Assembly: GCA_963691705.1 (NCBI GenBank)
Contig: OY829544.1
Span: forward strand, 5,959,501 to 6,023,500
Reading direction: 5' to 3'
DNA: 64,000 nucleotides
Source of the DNA: Viola odorata
Lineage: Eukaryota > Streptophyta > Magnoliopsida > Malpighiales > Violaceae
Positions 11,226 through 22,913 of this stretch are shown one piece after another. Both the position numbers and the translations under genes were made by a program. Below the pieces are notes generated by a model. It had not been told where the DNA came from, ran no database searches, and worked only from the letters and a program-made list of their open reading frames with translations. Positions within the stretch are counted from its first letter, which is position 1; the number at the start of each line of letters is the position of its first letter.

Positions 11226-12697
11226 TAATTAATCAATCGCAAGAAACATGCCCTCAACAACAGCTGTTGTACTCTGCTTGAAGTTAATGTGGGGCTGTGT
11301 ATAACAAACTCATCTGTCTCAGGGTCAAATGTTGCAGTTGCTTCAACCAAGCTCAGTCTGCGCATAGCATCAAAATTATTTGCATCTTTTGTGCCAAAAG
11401 AAACCACTTCTGTTGCTGCTCATCAGTTACTTGTTCTGTAATAGCCAGCACAAACATTCCTTACCACATATCATCAAACATTAGAAAAACTAAAACTCAT
11501 GACGAAACATGGTAAACATACAAGGTAGAAGACCTCTTTCTTTTTGGAAGAGAAGCCACATAGTCTCAATTCTCGACATCTAATAAGAGCTCAATAATTT
11601 TGAAATTCGGCAGCAAAAGTTGTATGCAGAACAAGAATAAAACTTACCCAATGAAGATCAGTGAAAGCAGACTCATGCATGAAAAACCTGAGCCACTTTC
11701 TTCTGTTATAGGAGCAAAACAAGAACTTGAAGCTCAGATGCAATAATAACAACGAAAACCACATTTCACCCAAATCCAAACATAAGAATCAAAGTTCGAA
11801 CCGAAAGTCGAAGCTCAATGATACGCTTCCAGGTATGGGCTGTTTTCCTTAGAGTGTTCTTGAACAAATCCGTCCTACAAAGCATAGCCTAGTTATCCTT
11901 CCGAAACACCTGCAACCCACCAAAAGCATAATCCAAATTTACTTCAGTTTTTCAATTTACTCGAGTGAAAAACAAGAAAAAAAAAAGAGTAGTTACAGGA
12001 TCGCTGCGATATGCGATCGGAGAGTTCCAAGGTGTGGCGGGAGCCGACCCAAACGACCTTCATCTCGCCCACATCGAACTGGGCCTTGTTCCCAGTGGCG
12101 GAGCCACGAAGAGACTAGGAGGGGCTACAGCCCCCTCTAGCTTTTTAAAAAAAAATTATCATGTAGGGATTTTGACAGGTATTTTGTGGTGTAAGGATTA
12201 AAATTATAGCAAATAATTGCTTAATTTGTTTAGAATAGTAAAAGTCATTGCCTATCCTATGCTTGTATCTTGAATAAGTGTGTATTTTTATAGCTAGAAG
12301 TGATTAATGTAAATCTAATTAATTTGAGTATCAATTTCAGATAAAAAGTTACACTATTCATCTCCTATACTTCAAATTCCTAACTGAAATAAAACTAAAC
12401 TGTTAATAGAAAAAGATCATACCAAAAATGATGTAGTCCAAGCTCTATATTGTCTTCTTATTTATCTTTTTGTTAAGTTTATCTAAATATTTGTTATTTA
12501 GTGACGGATACAAATATTCTTAAACATTTTTTCAATTTTTCGTTCAGCTCGTTTGCCCTTTTTAAAATACTTCAAAAAAAAAATTTCGGGGGCAGAATAC
12601 AGATCCTAGATCCATCACTAATCTCGCCCCCAATCATCAAATCCTAGCTCCGCCACTGCTTGTTCCTCTCTTGAGCTAAGTGATACACCGTCTCCAT
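11226..12697 (-). pseudogene. Acyl-CoA oxidase ACX1 pseudogene (5' exons only)
   Basis: This is a duplicate of the 5' part of the ACX1 gene at 16189-20926, in the same orientation. Exon 1 equivalent: about 12001-12092 plus 12667-12697, split by a hAT insertion. Exon 2 equivalent: about 11816-11925. Exon 3 equivalent: about 11650-11705. Exon 4 equivalent: 11240-11460. Exon 4 has lost about 23 bp (the part encoding LGHGSNVQG in the intact gene) and has a one-base gain. Its donor, GTGAGT in the intact copy, is destroyed. Exons 5-14 are missing, and the homology stops near the solo LTR. Homology continues beyond the start codon through the upstream region to about 12900. Not functional. Confidence 0.88.
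12093..12658. mobile_element. hAT-type non-autonomous transposon inside ACX pseudogene exon 1
   Basis: The 566-bp element starts CAGTGGCGGAGCCACG and ends with the inverse form GCTCCGCCACTG. It is flanked by a perfect 8-bp duplication CTTGTTCC (12085-12092 and 12659-12666). The intact ACX1 exon has the same site once (near 20888-20895), which confirms the insertion. No transposase ORF is present. Confidence 0.9.
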
Positions 12698-12699
12698 TT

Positions 12700-13467
12700 C
12701 CCCCCTCCTCCGCAGATCAAAAACCCAACCGTACTAATTTGACAGAGAGTTGTGAGAAGAAAATATGAGACCTTTTTCTCCTTTCCATTTCTGGGTGGTC
12801 TGACGTCACTGGTCTGGTCATCCACCGACAAGGCTGGTAAGAGTTTCTTTTCTTTTTTGTTTCTTCTCCAAGACAACAATTAGGAACGTGGAAAACGAAT
12901 CTTTGACTCATCATGATGAAAAGCATTGACGACCTGAAGTGAAGCAGAATGCAAGAAGACCACAAGATTCACCACAAGCTCGAACTTCCAAACCAATGCC
13001 GCGGATTAATAATGCTTCTTGCAGGGATGACGTCGTAACATGAAACTATGGTCTTTGTGTTTCACAAGATCTTTCATATATCACTACTATTTCCTTTGCT
13101 ACTCGTCTAATTAATTATTGGATCTCTGTGATGATCATTTTTCAATAAGAAATTAATCTATTTTGAGTCATGTTTCTTCTGATTATTAAGTTTGTTCTTC
13201 CTATAGATTGTGTTTGCACGAGCTTTGTCAATTTCCGCTTTCAAACTTCATTCATAACAAAAGGAAGTAATGAAAATTAACGTAATTGAATGTATTAATT
13301 TGCAGATCATTCATATAATATTTCTTTTCGTACATAAAAAATTACAGACTTAAAAGTTTATAAGAGTACAAATTAGTGGATTCAAATTTAAAACCTCACA
13401 TACCGTGTTATAAAAAACTAATCTCTGCGTTGGGTGCAGCATTCGCCCACTCTTGTGATGTCGTGAC
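12700..13467. other. Duplicated ACX1 upstream sequence and intergenic DNA
   Basis: 12715-12910 aligns by eye with ACX1 upstream sequence at 20945-21040 and 21630-21760, so the duplication includes the promoter side. 13000-13467 is AT-rich with no gene seen; the last part is the 3' flank of RRM-like copy B. Confidence 0.55.
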
Positions 13468-14403
13468 TTAAATGCTCCGTCTGCGGTGTGGCACATACAT
13501 TCGCACCCACAAATGCTTGCGATTTACTGAAAATTTCGCTTTCGTTTGTCCATTGAGTATCTTCGGCATCATCAGAGAACTTGTGAGCACAACTCGTGCG
13601 AACCTAGGATCTTGCCCATCCTGAGTTCGTTCAATAAACACATTTTGCACCACTTCCCCCCAATTCCTGCAAGATTAAACATGAACAAACACTAACAACA
13701 TACTCATACATACTAAAATAACAATAATTAAGAAACAAAAGTATCCACATCAACAGGTGAAAAAACTGACAATTTCTTGGCGGCTTAAAGGATACCCGCT
13801 AGAAAATGTCAGGAACATAGTCCTAGACTCCTCAGGAATCTCTTCAGGATTAAATTCAACAGCCGAAGGGTTCAATCTTGGTTTTCCATCATACATTCCT
13901 AGACTCCCCCGCCGACTACTACTAGAAGACCCTTCTTCAGGATGGATAATAATTACAGGCCTCAACCCTGACTCATCAACTTCTACAGCTTTATTTTCCC
14001 CAAATATTCTGTCAGAAACAGTCTCCATAATGTGCGTGTAACGCTTCAACAAGAACTCGCGGTTATCGTACAAGAATCTTCTTTTCAGTATTGCAAGCTC
14101 ATGAAGAAACAGGGGGAAAAAAACAGGATCTTCGTCGGGTTCGGTTGGGGGAATAGAACTCGGTTGGATCATGATCAGGCATTGCAGTGAATTGTAGAAT
14201 AGGGTTTGGATTGAGGCGTTGTCGTGGGAGTTTATGGTGCGGATGAGATCACGGTAGCCGATTTCTTCAAGCACTAACCAAAAGGATATGACTTTCTTGA
14301 CTTGGTGGGAGATCAAGCCCATTGAACACACCATTCTGTTGAAAAGTAGTCTTTCGACGGTGTAGAAGAGCAGCAAATCAACAAGACAACCAATTTCAGC
14401 CAT
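13468..14403 (-). CDS. Plant-specific RRM-like domain protein, copy B (possibly non-functional)
   Basis: Paralogue of the gene at 8776-9809. Exon 1 runs from the ATG at 14403 (MAEIGCLVDLLLFYTVERLL) to RRM-half residues TMFLTFSSGYPLSRQEIVSF. Exon 2 (about 13468-13669) encodes NWGEVVQNVFIERTQ to KHLWVRMYVPHRRRSI and a stop. The acceptor tgcag and phase match copy A. The donor does not: where copy A has cg|GTAAGA, this copy has tg|TTGATG, and an in-frame TGA follows at 13750-13752. A GT one base earlier (GTTGAT) is out of phase with the standard acceptor. It could be used only with an internal AG that removes the conserved Asn-Trp-Gly-Glu. Either the protein ends at 217 aa without the second half of the domain, or splicing is unusual. 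Confidence 0.6.
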
Positions 14404-16188
14404 GTTTTACACCATAGAGAGAGAAAAAAAGTTACACCGAAAAAAGCTAATGGGTCTTTAGGCAATCGGATAGAATTCTAATGATGTCGTAACTGCTAAA
14501 AAATGGTAGAATAGGCAATCAGATAGAATTCTAATAATGTCGTAACTGTGGTAGAATTTTAAATAGATTAGAACTTTATCTGATGGTTAAAACAATCTAT
14601 TTTTCATATTATATGAAGGTATAGAGCAGATTAATAAATAACTTTTGGTGAGAGTTGTGTAGGGGATGAAGAGTCATGTAAATGACTATTGGGATGGGTG
14701 GTATCATTGGAAAACAAGATGCATTTAGTTTTAATTGTTGTTGGAAAATGGTGTATATTTAATTGGTCAATCTTAGATGTACATTTTTCTTTTCTCCCAA
14801 TGTCGACTATAATGGTTGTGTTAGGGTTTCGAGTCTTGTTTCCCACACATCTACTATAATGGTTGTGTCAAATTTTTTTACTGATCTGGAAAGTTATATC
14901 CTGGTAAAATTATTTGATTGCTCATTTTATATATCATAACAATATCTAATATTGTATTTTTGCATTTCTTTAGTTACCGACTAAAATTTGAATATATCAT
15001 TATTTGCAAAATATTGTATTAATAACCCAGCGACATTTTTCTATGTTTGTAATAATATACCTTATTAATATTTCTCTTGTGCCACCGGATGCATGTATGC
15101 ATGCAGTGCAACAAAGGGTTTTCTAAGATCCAAAAGCTTTTTTTTTTCCAGTAAAGTTCATTTCTTTTTCCTAGTATAATGTCACGGGATAAAAATATGC
15201 GCAGCGAATTGACTCGTACGGCACTTAGCTAGCTTACCTTCTTTTTCGTTAAGTCAACTTCTAAACGCCTTAGCACAAGTAACACTAAATATTAAAAAAA
15301 ACTCAAAAATGAATAAGAGAAGGTGTGAGAATAATTCGTATATTAACAGAATATACGAGTATTACGTTTCTCTTATTTGTATACACTGGCGTCCAAATCC
15401 CTAAAGAATTTTACTCAAATATAAATTCTAATTTTACTCGGGTACAAACTCTCCTACACGTATGCCGTACTCAATCTCCTACGCGCGTAATGCTAATCCT
15501 AGACGGACTAGAACACTCACGCAGGCCGCTGCGTGACAATACTTCCAATGAATGAATAAACAAGTGGAAGTATATTCATATTTGTATCCATTTACGGAGT
15601 GTGATCATGCAAATCTTGCATAAAAAATAAAAACAAGCAAATGTATTTTGAAAATTTGTCCCCTAAAATATACACGATACACAATACATTATACCGTTAT
15701 TAAAAATAATTAGTATCAGAAAAGATAGAGTAGTAATTATTCTTACTTTTTCTTAAAAATTTTAAGTGAAAAATAAAAATAAAAATATTATTTTACAGAA
15801 AATCTTAAATACCAACAAAATGTAAAAACCTAACATTTGTGAAGGAAATTAGCATTCCGCTAAGCAAATGTTACCTAAAGATTCAAAGAAAAATCCAGTA
15901 TAATTGGACCACTTTGTATTGGACGATATTATAAGCAGAATTAGAAGAAAAAAAATTAAAGAAAAAAAGGAGAGCCAATCCAGCAGCAAATGAGGCATTA
16001 AAAATTGCAGAATATATTATTAATCTGTTTCTTCACTTGCAACAAACGACACAAAAATGTAGCAAAAATTTATAGCTCGTTCAATACAACAGCTTCATCT
16101 CAATTTTCATGATATCACTTAAAAGTAAAACCTTATTTATCACCATCATTAATGAGATTCTAGCCAATCTGGAATCTCCTTACACCTA
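14404..16188. other. Intergenic, AT-rich
   Basis: No coding sequence recognised. 14460-14560 contains a near-repeat of the phrase ggcaatcngatagaattcta (14460 and 14514). A palindromic tgcatgtatgcatgca lies near 15092-15107. The last part, after about 16020, probably includes the ACX1 3' untranslated region. Confidence 0.4.
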
Positions 16189-19100
16189 TCACAACCTTGC
16201 ATTGCGAAGCTGTTGCTTCAGCATAGGGCGAATAAACTCGTGGTAACCATCAGGTACAACAGAGTCATTTAGAGGATCTTTCCATGCAGCTTCGTAAAGT
16301 TTTGGATAGACATTCCCGTCATAGCAACCAAGAATAGATCCAAGATAGTGATCAGTGTAATTAAATGCATCAACGAGTGAAACCGCGTTGGGACGGATCT
16401 ACAGTGAATTGAAAAATTGTTACTGAATAGTATGATTAAGAGAGTCAATTAGATTGAATCGCTACAACATAAGTAGAAACTTACCTGAGAATACAAAGAT
16501 CTTAGCTGATCATTTGCAAGTGAAGCTTGCTTGGGGGTAATGCAACCGGTGGAGACAAAATCACCCAGGTGTTTGTGCACAAGGTCCAATGCATAAACGT
16601 AGCAGAGATTCTGCAACTGTTCCTTCAATCCTTTTCCCGGTATATCTTGTTGGACCTTCTCAATGAATCTGCAAAGAGAGCACCAAAACGATCAGGTTTG
16701 TCAACCAGCTTCTGTTTATTATGACCAACTCACTGATGTATTGGGAAAGAAGTCAACATGGAATCAGATTAATGACACAACAAAATGGGAATGGAATGAC
16801 TTGTTATATCTGGCATTCAACAATAGAAATGACCAAAGAAAGAGGAATAAGGCTTACTTGGATACAATAATTAATTGACAATGAGCAACAGCAGCCTCAT
16901 TTAGATCAGCAGAGAGTTCGGCAAAACCTGAAATCAAGAGAAAAAAATATTCAGAAAATCTATTTATTTATACATTCTTTAAGTGAAAACAAATTAATAA
17001 ACCATCAGTATACTATGCTACAAGATGGTGCATATATTTTAACTTCCGTATCCAAAGCAGATTTATTCTTCTGCATCTCATCCAAAATATGCATATTACA
17101 CGTACCCTCTTCAGGATTGGCGAACTTGCTAAGACTTTGAGCACGGGCAACACATATCCTAGCAGCCCTAGCTTCAAATGCTTCAAGTACTACACTAGGA
17201 TTCAGCCAATCCTCAGCTGCATTAAACCAAACAATCGTCAATTCAAGGGGCTAAGAGGGCATCCTATTAGTTGATCTTTTAGACAGTAAAATGCAACATA
17301 TGCACAAGAAACGTAGAGAAACCAAGAACGAGCACCAGACCAAATAAGTCCAAAATCAGTATTCACAACAAAATTTCAATACATATTTTTTTATGAAAAA
17401 GCATGTGAAATAAGAAATTGATGGCTTGATCAAGCATTAAATAAAAACTTGAAAAAACAATAATAATTATTACCCTTTTGAGCACTACACTGACACTGCA
17501 AAAGATACTCAGCCCGTCCAAGATAAGCTATTGTTCCAACGGGCTTCTTTCCAGAAGACAGCTGAGCAACGGTCTTCATGAGAAACCTGGAAACCTACAA
17601 GGAAAAACAAAATTTATATTACAAAGAGATTCTTAATCAAAGAAATAAACAAATGCAAGGGGATCTGCAAGCCAGAAAACATGTGCGGACATCAGACTTT
17701 CCCACAATTATCTTGAAACAAAAACAAATTCATCTAGTTCAAACATTTCCAAGTCACAAAAGGTAAAAGTGGGTTAGCCAAGGGACCTCAACTTCAACTC
17801 TTTACCGACTAGTTATTATTCCAAGGATAATAAATTGTGCACCACATACCTGCAGAAGAAGCACAACATTGTCTCCTTCATATGTGCACGCTGGGACATA
17901 AACTGCAAATAACTCAGGAAGACCACTAGTACAGAGGTAACCGTGGCCACCACACAATTTCCTACATTCCTCAATAGCATCCTGCAAATGAAATATAATG
18001 CATCAAGCTAAATACTAAAAAAAATTACCAACTAATCAAGAACCTGAAAGATGGGAGTAGAAAAAGAAAATAAGTACGCTCATGAGTGCAATTCAGTGCT
18101 CAAAATTAAATGCCTAAAACAATACATAAAATGAACATCTCAGTTTGTAAACAAATTGTTGTTTAATAACTCAAAAACAATATATGCAATGTTGGAAACA
18201 AATAGGCCAGAATTTCAGGCTGCAAAAGGATGATTTGGCCATGCAGGAATCATAAACAATTAAGTGTACACAAAAGTGTGGAATGTAAAATTAAGCAAAT
18301 TCGTACGAACATGGAGAGCTGCAGAGACTACTTAAACAAGAAGCAGGCTGTGCCATTTTCAATGTATTGAGAGTACCAAATTAGCAAAATCATGATCTAG
18401 CCACTTTGCCTGGTGAAACCTCAGATAGGAAACAATCATGGACAAGTGGAAGTTCAAAGAGAAACTGAACAGAAGTGATAAGATAGACAGGAGATTATAA
18501 AATAACTGAAAGAAGAAATTGGTTGATAAGATGTACGAAGCAGATATCAGCAAGTTACTTACAGCAGTGACAGAAGTAGTCAATGACTTCAAACCGGCGG
18601 TACATGAATGAGCCTCCGGCAATGTTGAGAAATCATTGGCTGCCAACCTCTGAGTCACATCCTTATAAAGCCAAGTCAACCATTCGCCAACAAATCTGAA
18701 AGCATATGCAGAAGCCAGCAAAGGGAAGAGTCTACTCTGCTGAGTTTTGTAATCAATCACCTAAATACGAGTAAATAGCAGGATTATTACTTTGTACAGA
18801 GTTGTGATTAATCATCAATCAAACAATGAATGGCACAGAGCAAAAAAGTATAACACATCACAAATATCACCACTAAATTTGGAACAAGGAACAGAATGAC
18901 TCATCTTACACACCGGGCATATTCATACCAATACCTTGTCATGCATACATGTAAGATCTAGCATAGTTTTATAACTATATTACCTATCACACACTAGATC
19001 TACAACATTGCTCAAATTAACACAAGTCTTAAAAGGACTCAAACCAATGAAAAGAATTTTCTTCATGATGAGAAAGAATGCCCCTAAACTATAAAGTCAA

Positions 19101-20926
19101 ACAGGTTTGAGAAATACCTGAGTCTCAGGACCACCATTCTGTGAACCAAATTGTCTACGAACAGCACTATACCTTGTAGCAATACAAACTGCACGTGATA
19201 AGGCACAAGAAGCATCAGCTACAATGGTTTGACGGACAAAGACCATAGTCCCATAAACCAACTGCCGTGGTACATTGGATTGAACACATTTCCCTTCCCT
19301 AGTAACCTGCAAAACCCTGTAACATTCAAACCACCATGAGAAGAAAAATAAGATCATAAAAGGGAATGGAACAAAACTTTTCAGAAGACTAAAAAACTGA
19401 TATTTAAAACCTGTTCCTTAAGATACTGACAATTTTAAAGAAATAATTTTTAGGAAATGATAATGGAAAGAAATTGATCTCATTTCCAAATAAATGTTCA
19501 GACATTTATATTACCAAATACCAATCACAATCAGACAAATATCTCATCCCTACAGGAAAAGAGAGAAAAAGGTAACCGACCTCATTAACATTTGGTCCCT
19601 TGGGATGCGCACATTATCAAATCTTAATACACCATTGTCCATGCTGTTATAAGCACCATTCCCAAATTTCATCCCAATGTCACCAATGGTTATGCCTGGG
19701 AGAGGCATATGATCATCCAGGCTCCTTAGCTGGACAATGAAACCTGAAATCGATTTTGCCACTATTAAACACTCAACGCCAAGTTTAATGTATGAATGGA
19801 CAATGACAGGTTTGGTACTTACCATTTACACCATGGTCTTTACCCTTAATTATAAGGCGTGCATAAACAACAGCATGTGTTGATACCTTACCCAATCCAC
19901 CAGGCCACCACTACAAAACAATGTACCAAAAGGAAGACTTATTCTCTAATTATATATGTAGCTTTCATTTCCATCCAAAATTAATCAACCCCAAGGAACA
20001 ATGCCCTAACAGCCATTGTACTCACTTTGCTTGAAGTTAACGTGGGGCTGTGTACAACAAACTCATCTGTCTCGGGGTCAAATGTTGCAGTTGTTTCAAG
20101 CCCTTGAACATTGGAGCCATGACCAAGCTCAGTCTGGGCATAGCATCCAATTATTTGCATCTTTTGTGCCAAAGGTAACCACTTCTGTTGCTGCTCATCA
20201 GTTCCTTGCCCTTTAATAGCCGGCACAAACATTCCCTACCACATCCCATCAAACATTAGAAAAACTAAAACTTATCACCAAACAAGGTAAGCATACAATG
20301 TAAAAGCCCTCTTCTTTTCCGGGTGAGAAGCCACAGTCACAATTCTTGGCATCTAATACTAGCTTAATTACTTCCAAAATAGCCAACACAACTTATATGC
20401 AGAACAAGAATTAAACTTACCCAATGAAGATCAGTGAAAGCAGGCTCATCCACGAAAAACCTTAGCCACTTACTTTCTTCTTCTGTTATAGGAACAAAAC
20501 AAGAACTTCAAGCATCAGATGAAACATGAACAACACAAACCACACTCAAGCAATTCCAAAAACTAAAAATCAAAAGTTCGAACCAGAAAGGCGAAGCTCA
20601 ATGATACGCTTCCAGGCATGAGCTGTTTTCCTTAGAGTGTTCTTAAACAAATCCTTCCTACTAAGCATAGTCCTGTTATCCTTCCTAAACGCCTGCATCC
20701 CAACCAAAAAACATAACCAAATTTGCTTCCATTTTCCATTGAAATTCAATTTAGTCAAATGAAAAAAACAAGAAAGAGAAGTAGTTACGGGATCGCTGGC
20801 CACAAGTCGCGATATGCGATCGGAGACTTCCAAGGTGTGGCGGGAGCCGGCCCAGACGACCTTCATCTCATCGACATCGAACTGGGCCTTGTTCCTCTCC
20901 TGAGCTAAGTGATCCACCGTCTCCAT
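16189..20926 (-). CDS. ACX1: Peroxisomal acyl-CoA oxidase 1
   Basis: Oxidises medium/long-chain acyl-CoA to trans-2-enoyl-CoA with FAD and O2 (yielding H2O2), the first step of peroxisomal beta-oxidation, also used in jasmonate synthesis. Fourteen exons join in frame (complement): 20789-20926, 20584-20692, 20421-20482, 20026-20235, 19823-19910, 19581-19743, 19118-19316, 18563-18760, 17850-17981, 17474-17594, 17106-17216, 16858-16927, 16485-16668, 16189-16398. The product is 664 aa, the same length as Arabidopsis ACX1. The ATG at 20926 gives [20 protein letters not shown]; an upstream GTG in frame is not used. Landmarks are [35 protein letters not shown] and ACTYEGDN with catalytic Glu424. The C-terminus is Ala-Arg-Leu, a PTS1 peroxisomal signal. 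All introns are GT-AG. The gene appears intact. Confidence 0.96.
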
Positions 20927-21040
20927 TTCCACTCCACCGATGAATAACCCAACCGTACCGTACTAATTTGACACAGAGAGAGAAGAAGAAAAGTTCCGAG
21001 AAGAAATGATGAGACCTTTGTTTTCCCTTTCCTTTTCTGG

Positions 21041-21630
21041 ATTTGAGGACTTTTTTTCCTGCAGGTGTGCGGATAATACTTGATACAGTGTATTTGATAT
21101 ATATAGCGGGGAAAAAGAGAAGACTTGTCACTTCTTCTTTGTAAGAACAGAGCAACTATTTTGGCTAAGTTTCGGTCGGTTTGGGTTCGGGTGGGTTCTT
21201 TCCTATTTCCAAGCGAAATATCTTGGTTCGGTTTGTCTGGCTCTTCCATCTGACCTTAAATTGACATTTTTGGTTCAGCTCGAGTTGATTTTAATTTCGG
21301 TTCGGTTTTTACTTTTTAATCTTAAACTATTTCAAGCACTTAATTCGGGGGTATACATGAAAATGAAATAATTTTGTCTATTTTTCTTTTTTTTTAATTT
21401 TTCAGTTAGGGTTGGTTCTGATCTTTGCTAGATCTACCCGAATATAAACCAAATTGTTCTAACTGGGTCAGTTCGGTTTAAAAACTTTAAGTACCGTTTG
21501 AATCAATCACATCTAATTCAATTTACTTCTACACTGCTAACAATAACATACTTTAATCAATTAAAATATAACTTTCCTATGCTATTTATAATCTATATTT
21601 TTTGTGGAAAAAAAAACACAAGTCCCTACG
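21041..21630. other. Insertion in ACX1 upstream region
   Basis: The ACX pseudogene upstream sequence is continuous where the intact gene has about 590 extra bp between ccttttctgg (21031-21040) and about 21630. The extra DNA contains repeats of the gttcggttt type and a TATA-like tatatatagcgg. No clear terminal repeats or target duplication were found. It separates the conserved 5' untranslated region from the conserved upstream block at 21630-21760. Confidence 0.5.
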
Positions 21631-21760
21631 TGGGTGACCGGTCTGTGGTCACTGGTCATCCTCGGAAAAGCCGGTAAGAAGAGTATCTCAATTCCTTGTT
21701 GTTTCATTTCGCAGTCAACAATTCGGCACGTGGAAAATGCATTCATTTTGGTTGCCAAAA

Positions 21761-22913
21761 AACGAAGAACAAATGGTTTTTTTATCAAAACAATAAATAA
21801 ATAAATATTCAGAAGGCTTATTTTTTCTTCTTCTTATAAATCATAAATCATTTGTCGGTCCATTGGTTCAGCCAAAGCGTAAGAGATGACGTAAGAACAA
21901 ACAAACTCCTTATCTGATGACCACGTAAGTAGGTGGGAAAATTAATGGGCGCGCCCACCAACTAAAACAAAGGTCCATGACGAGAATCGGTAATGGTCGT
22001 GGGCTTGCAATTAAATAACTGTAACGGATAAAGTTACGAGAAGGGTTAATGGTGGCGGAGTCGCGCCATATCACGGTGAAACGGAATATTCGCGGTCGTC
22101 ACCATTACAGTTATATTATAAATTTTAAAAAATTTACTCTAATTTACATTATTTCAATTTTTTATAATAAACACATATTCTAACATATTTATAAATAAAT
22201 ATCAAAATATAGATGGTATATTTAAATTTTAAAAAAATCTAATATTTAAAATAAATTGAAGATGATTAAAAAGTGAATTAATTATAAGAGATTTATTCAC
22301 GTCATTATTAATCTTAATTTCAAGTTTGAGTCTCAAAAATTGTTAAAACATTAAACCTATACCGAAAGATGTATTTCGTTTAGCGCCCAAATCAAAAATA
22401 ATTTCCATTGTATGCTTACCATGTTTGGTGATAAGTTTTAGTTTTAATATCGCTCATACTAGTAAAAATTACAAATTCTAGAATGATTAATTTGTTTAAA
22501 AAAATGTTCGGAGCAAAATCTTTAACACAAAAAACGGGAAAAAATTACTACATGATAAAAAATCAGGTAATATTTAGTAGTTCTATCTTTCGTCTAACCT
22601 CTCCTCTCTACAGAGAATAGAAAAAAAATGGTAATTTTTTTTTAATAAACGGAGATAAAGTATCAATTCTTATTTTATCATTAATAAAATAATTAATAAG
22701 TCTTTGAATCAATTTCCAATAACTTAGAGAACATCTCTTTTCCAAGAAAATATTTCCCTAATGTTGAAAAGTTATTTATAATGGCTTCATTGGTTAGACC
22801 GTTAGAGGATCCACGTAGGCATACTAAGATGAAACGCAAAAAGCATAGCAGTAAATAATTTTTGCTTTTATTATGGACAAAAAAAATAATTAGGAAAGCA
22901 CTAAGGAGTAAAC
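21761..22913. other. Intergenic, AT-rich
   Basis: No gene recognised. A GC-rich gggcgcgcccacc occurs at 21948-21960. It ends with the 9-bp GGAGTAAAC target duplication (22905-22913) of the adjacent Mutator-like element. Confidence 0.4.

Noticed and set aside
18359..18562. Extension of ACX1 exon 8 frame past residue TSVTA
   Set aside because: It is intron read-through; a GT donor lies at the boundary and the next exon continues the family sequence.
20927..20932. ACX1 start two codons upstream (Met-Glu before METVDH)
   Set aside because: The upstream codon is GTG; the first ATG is at 20926 and gives the family's usual N-terminus.
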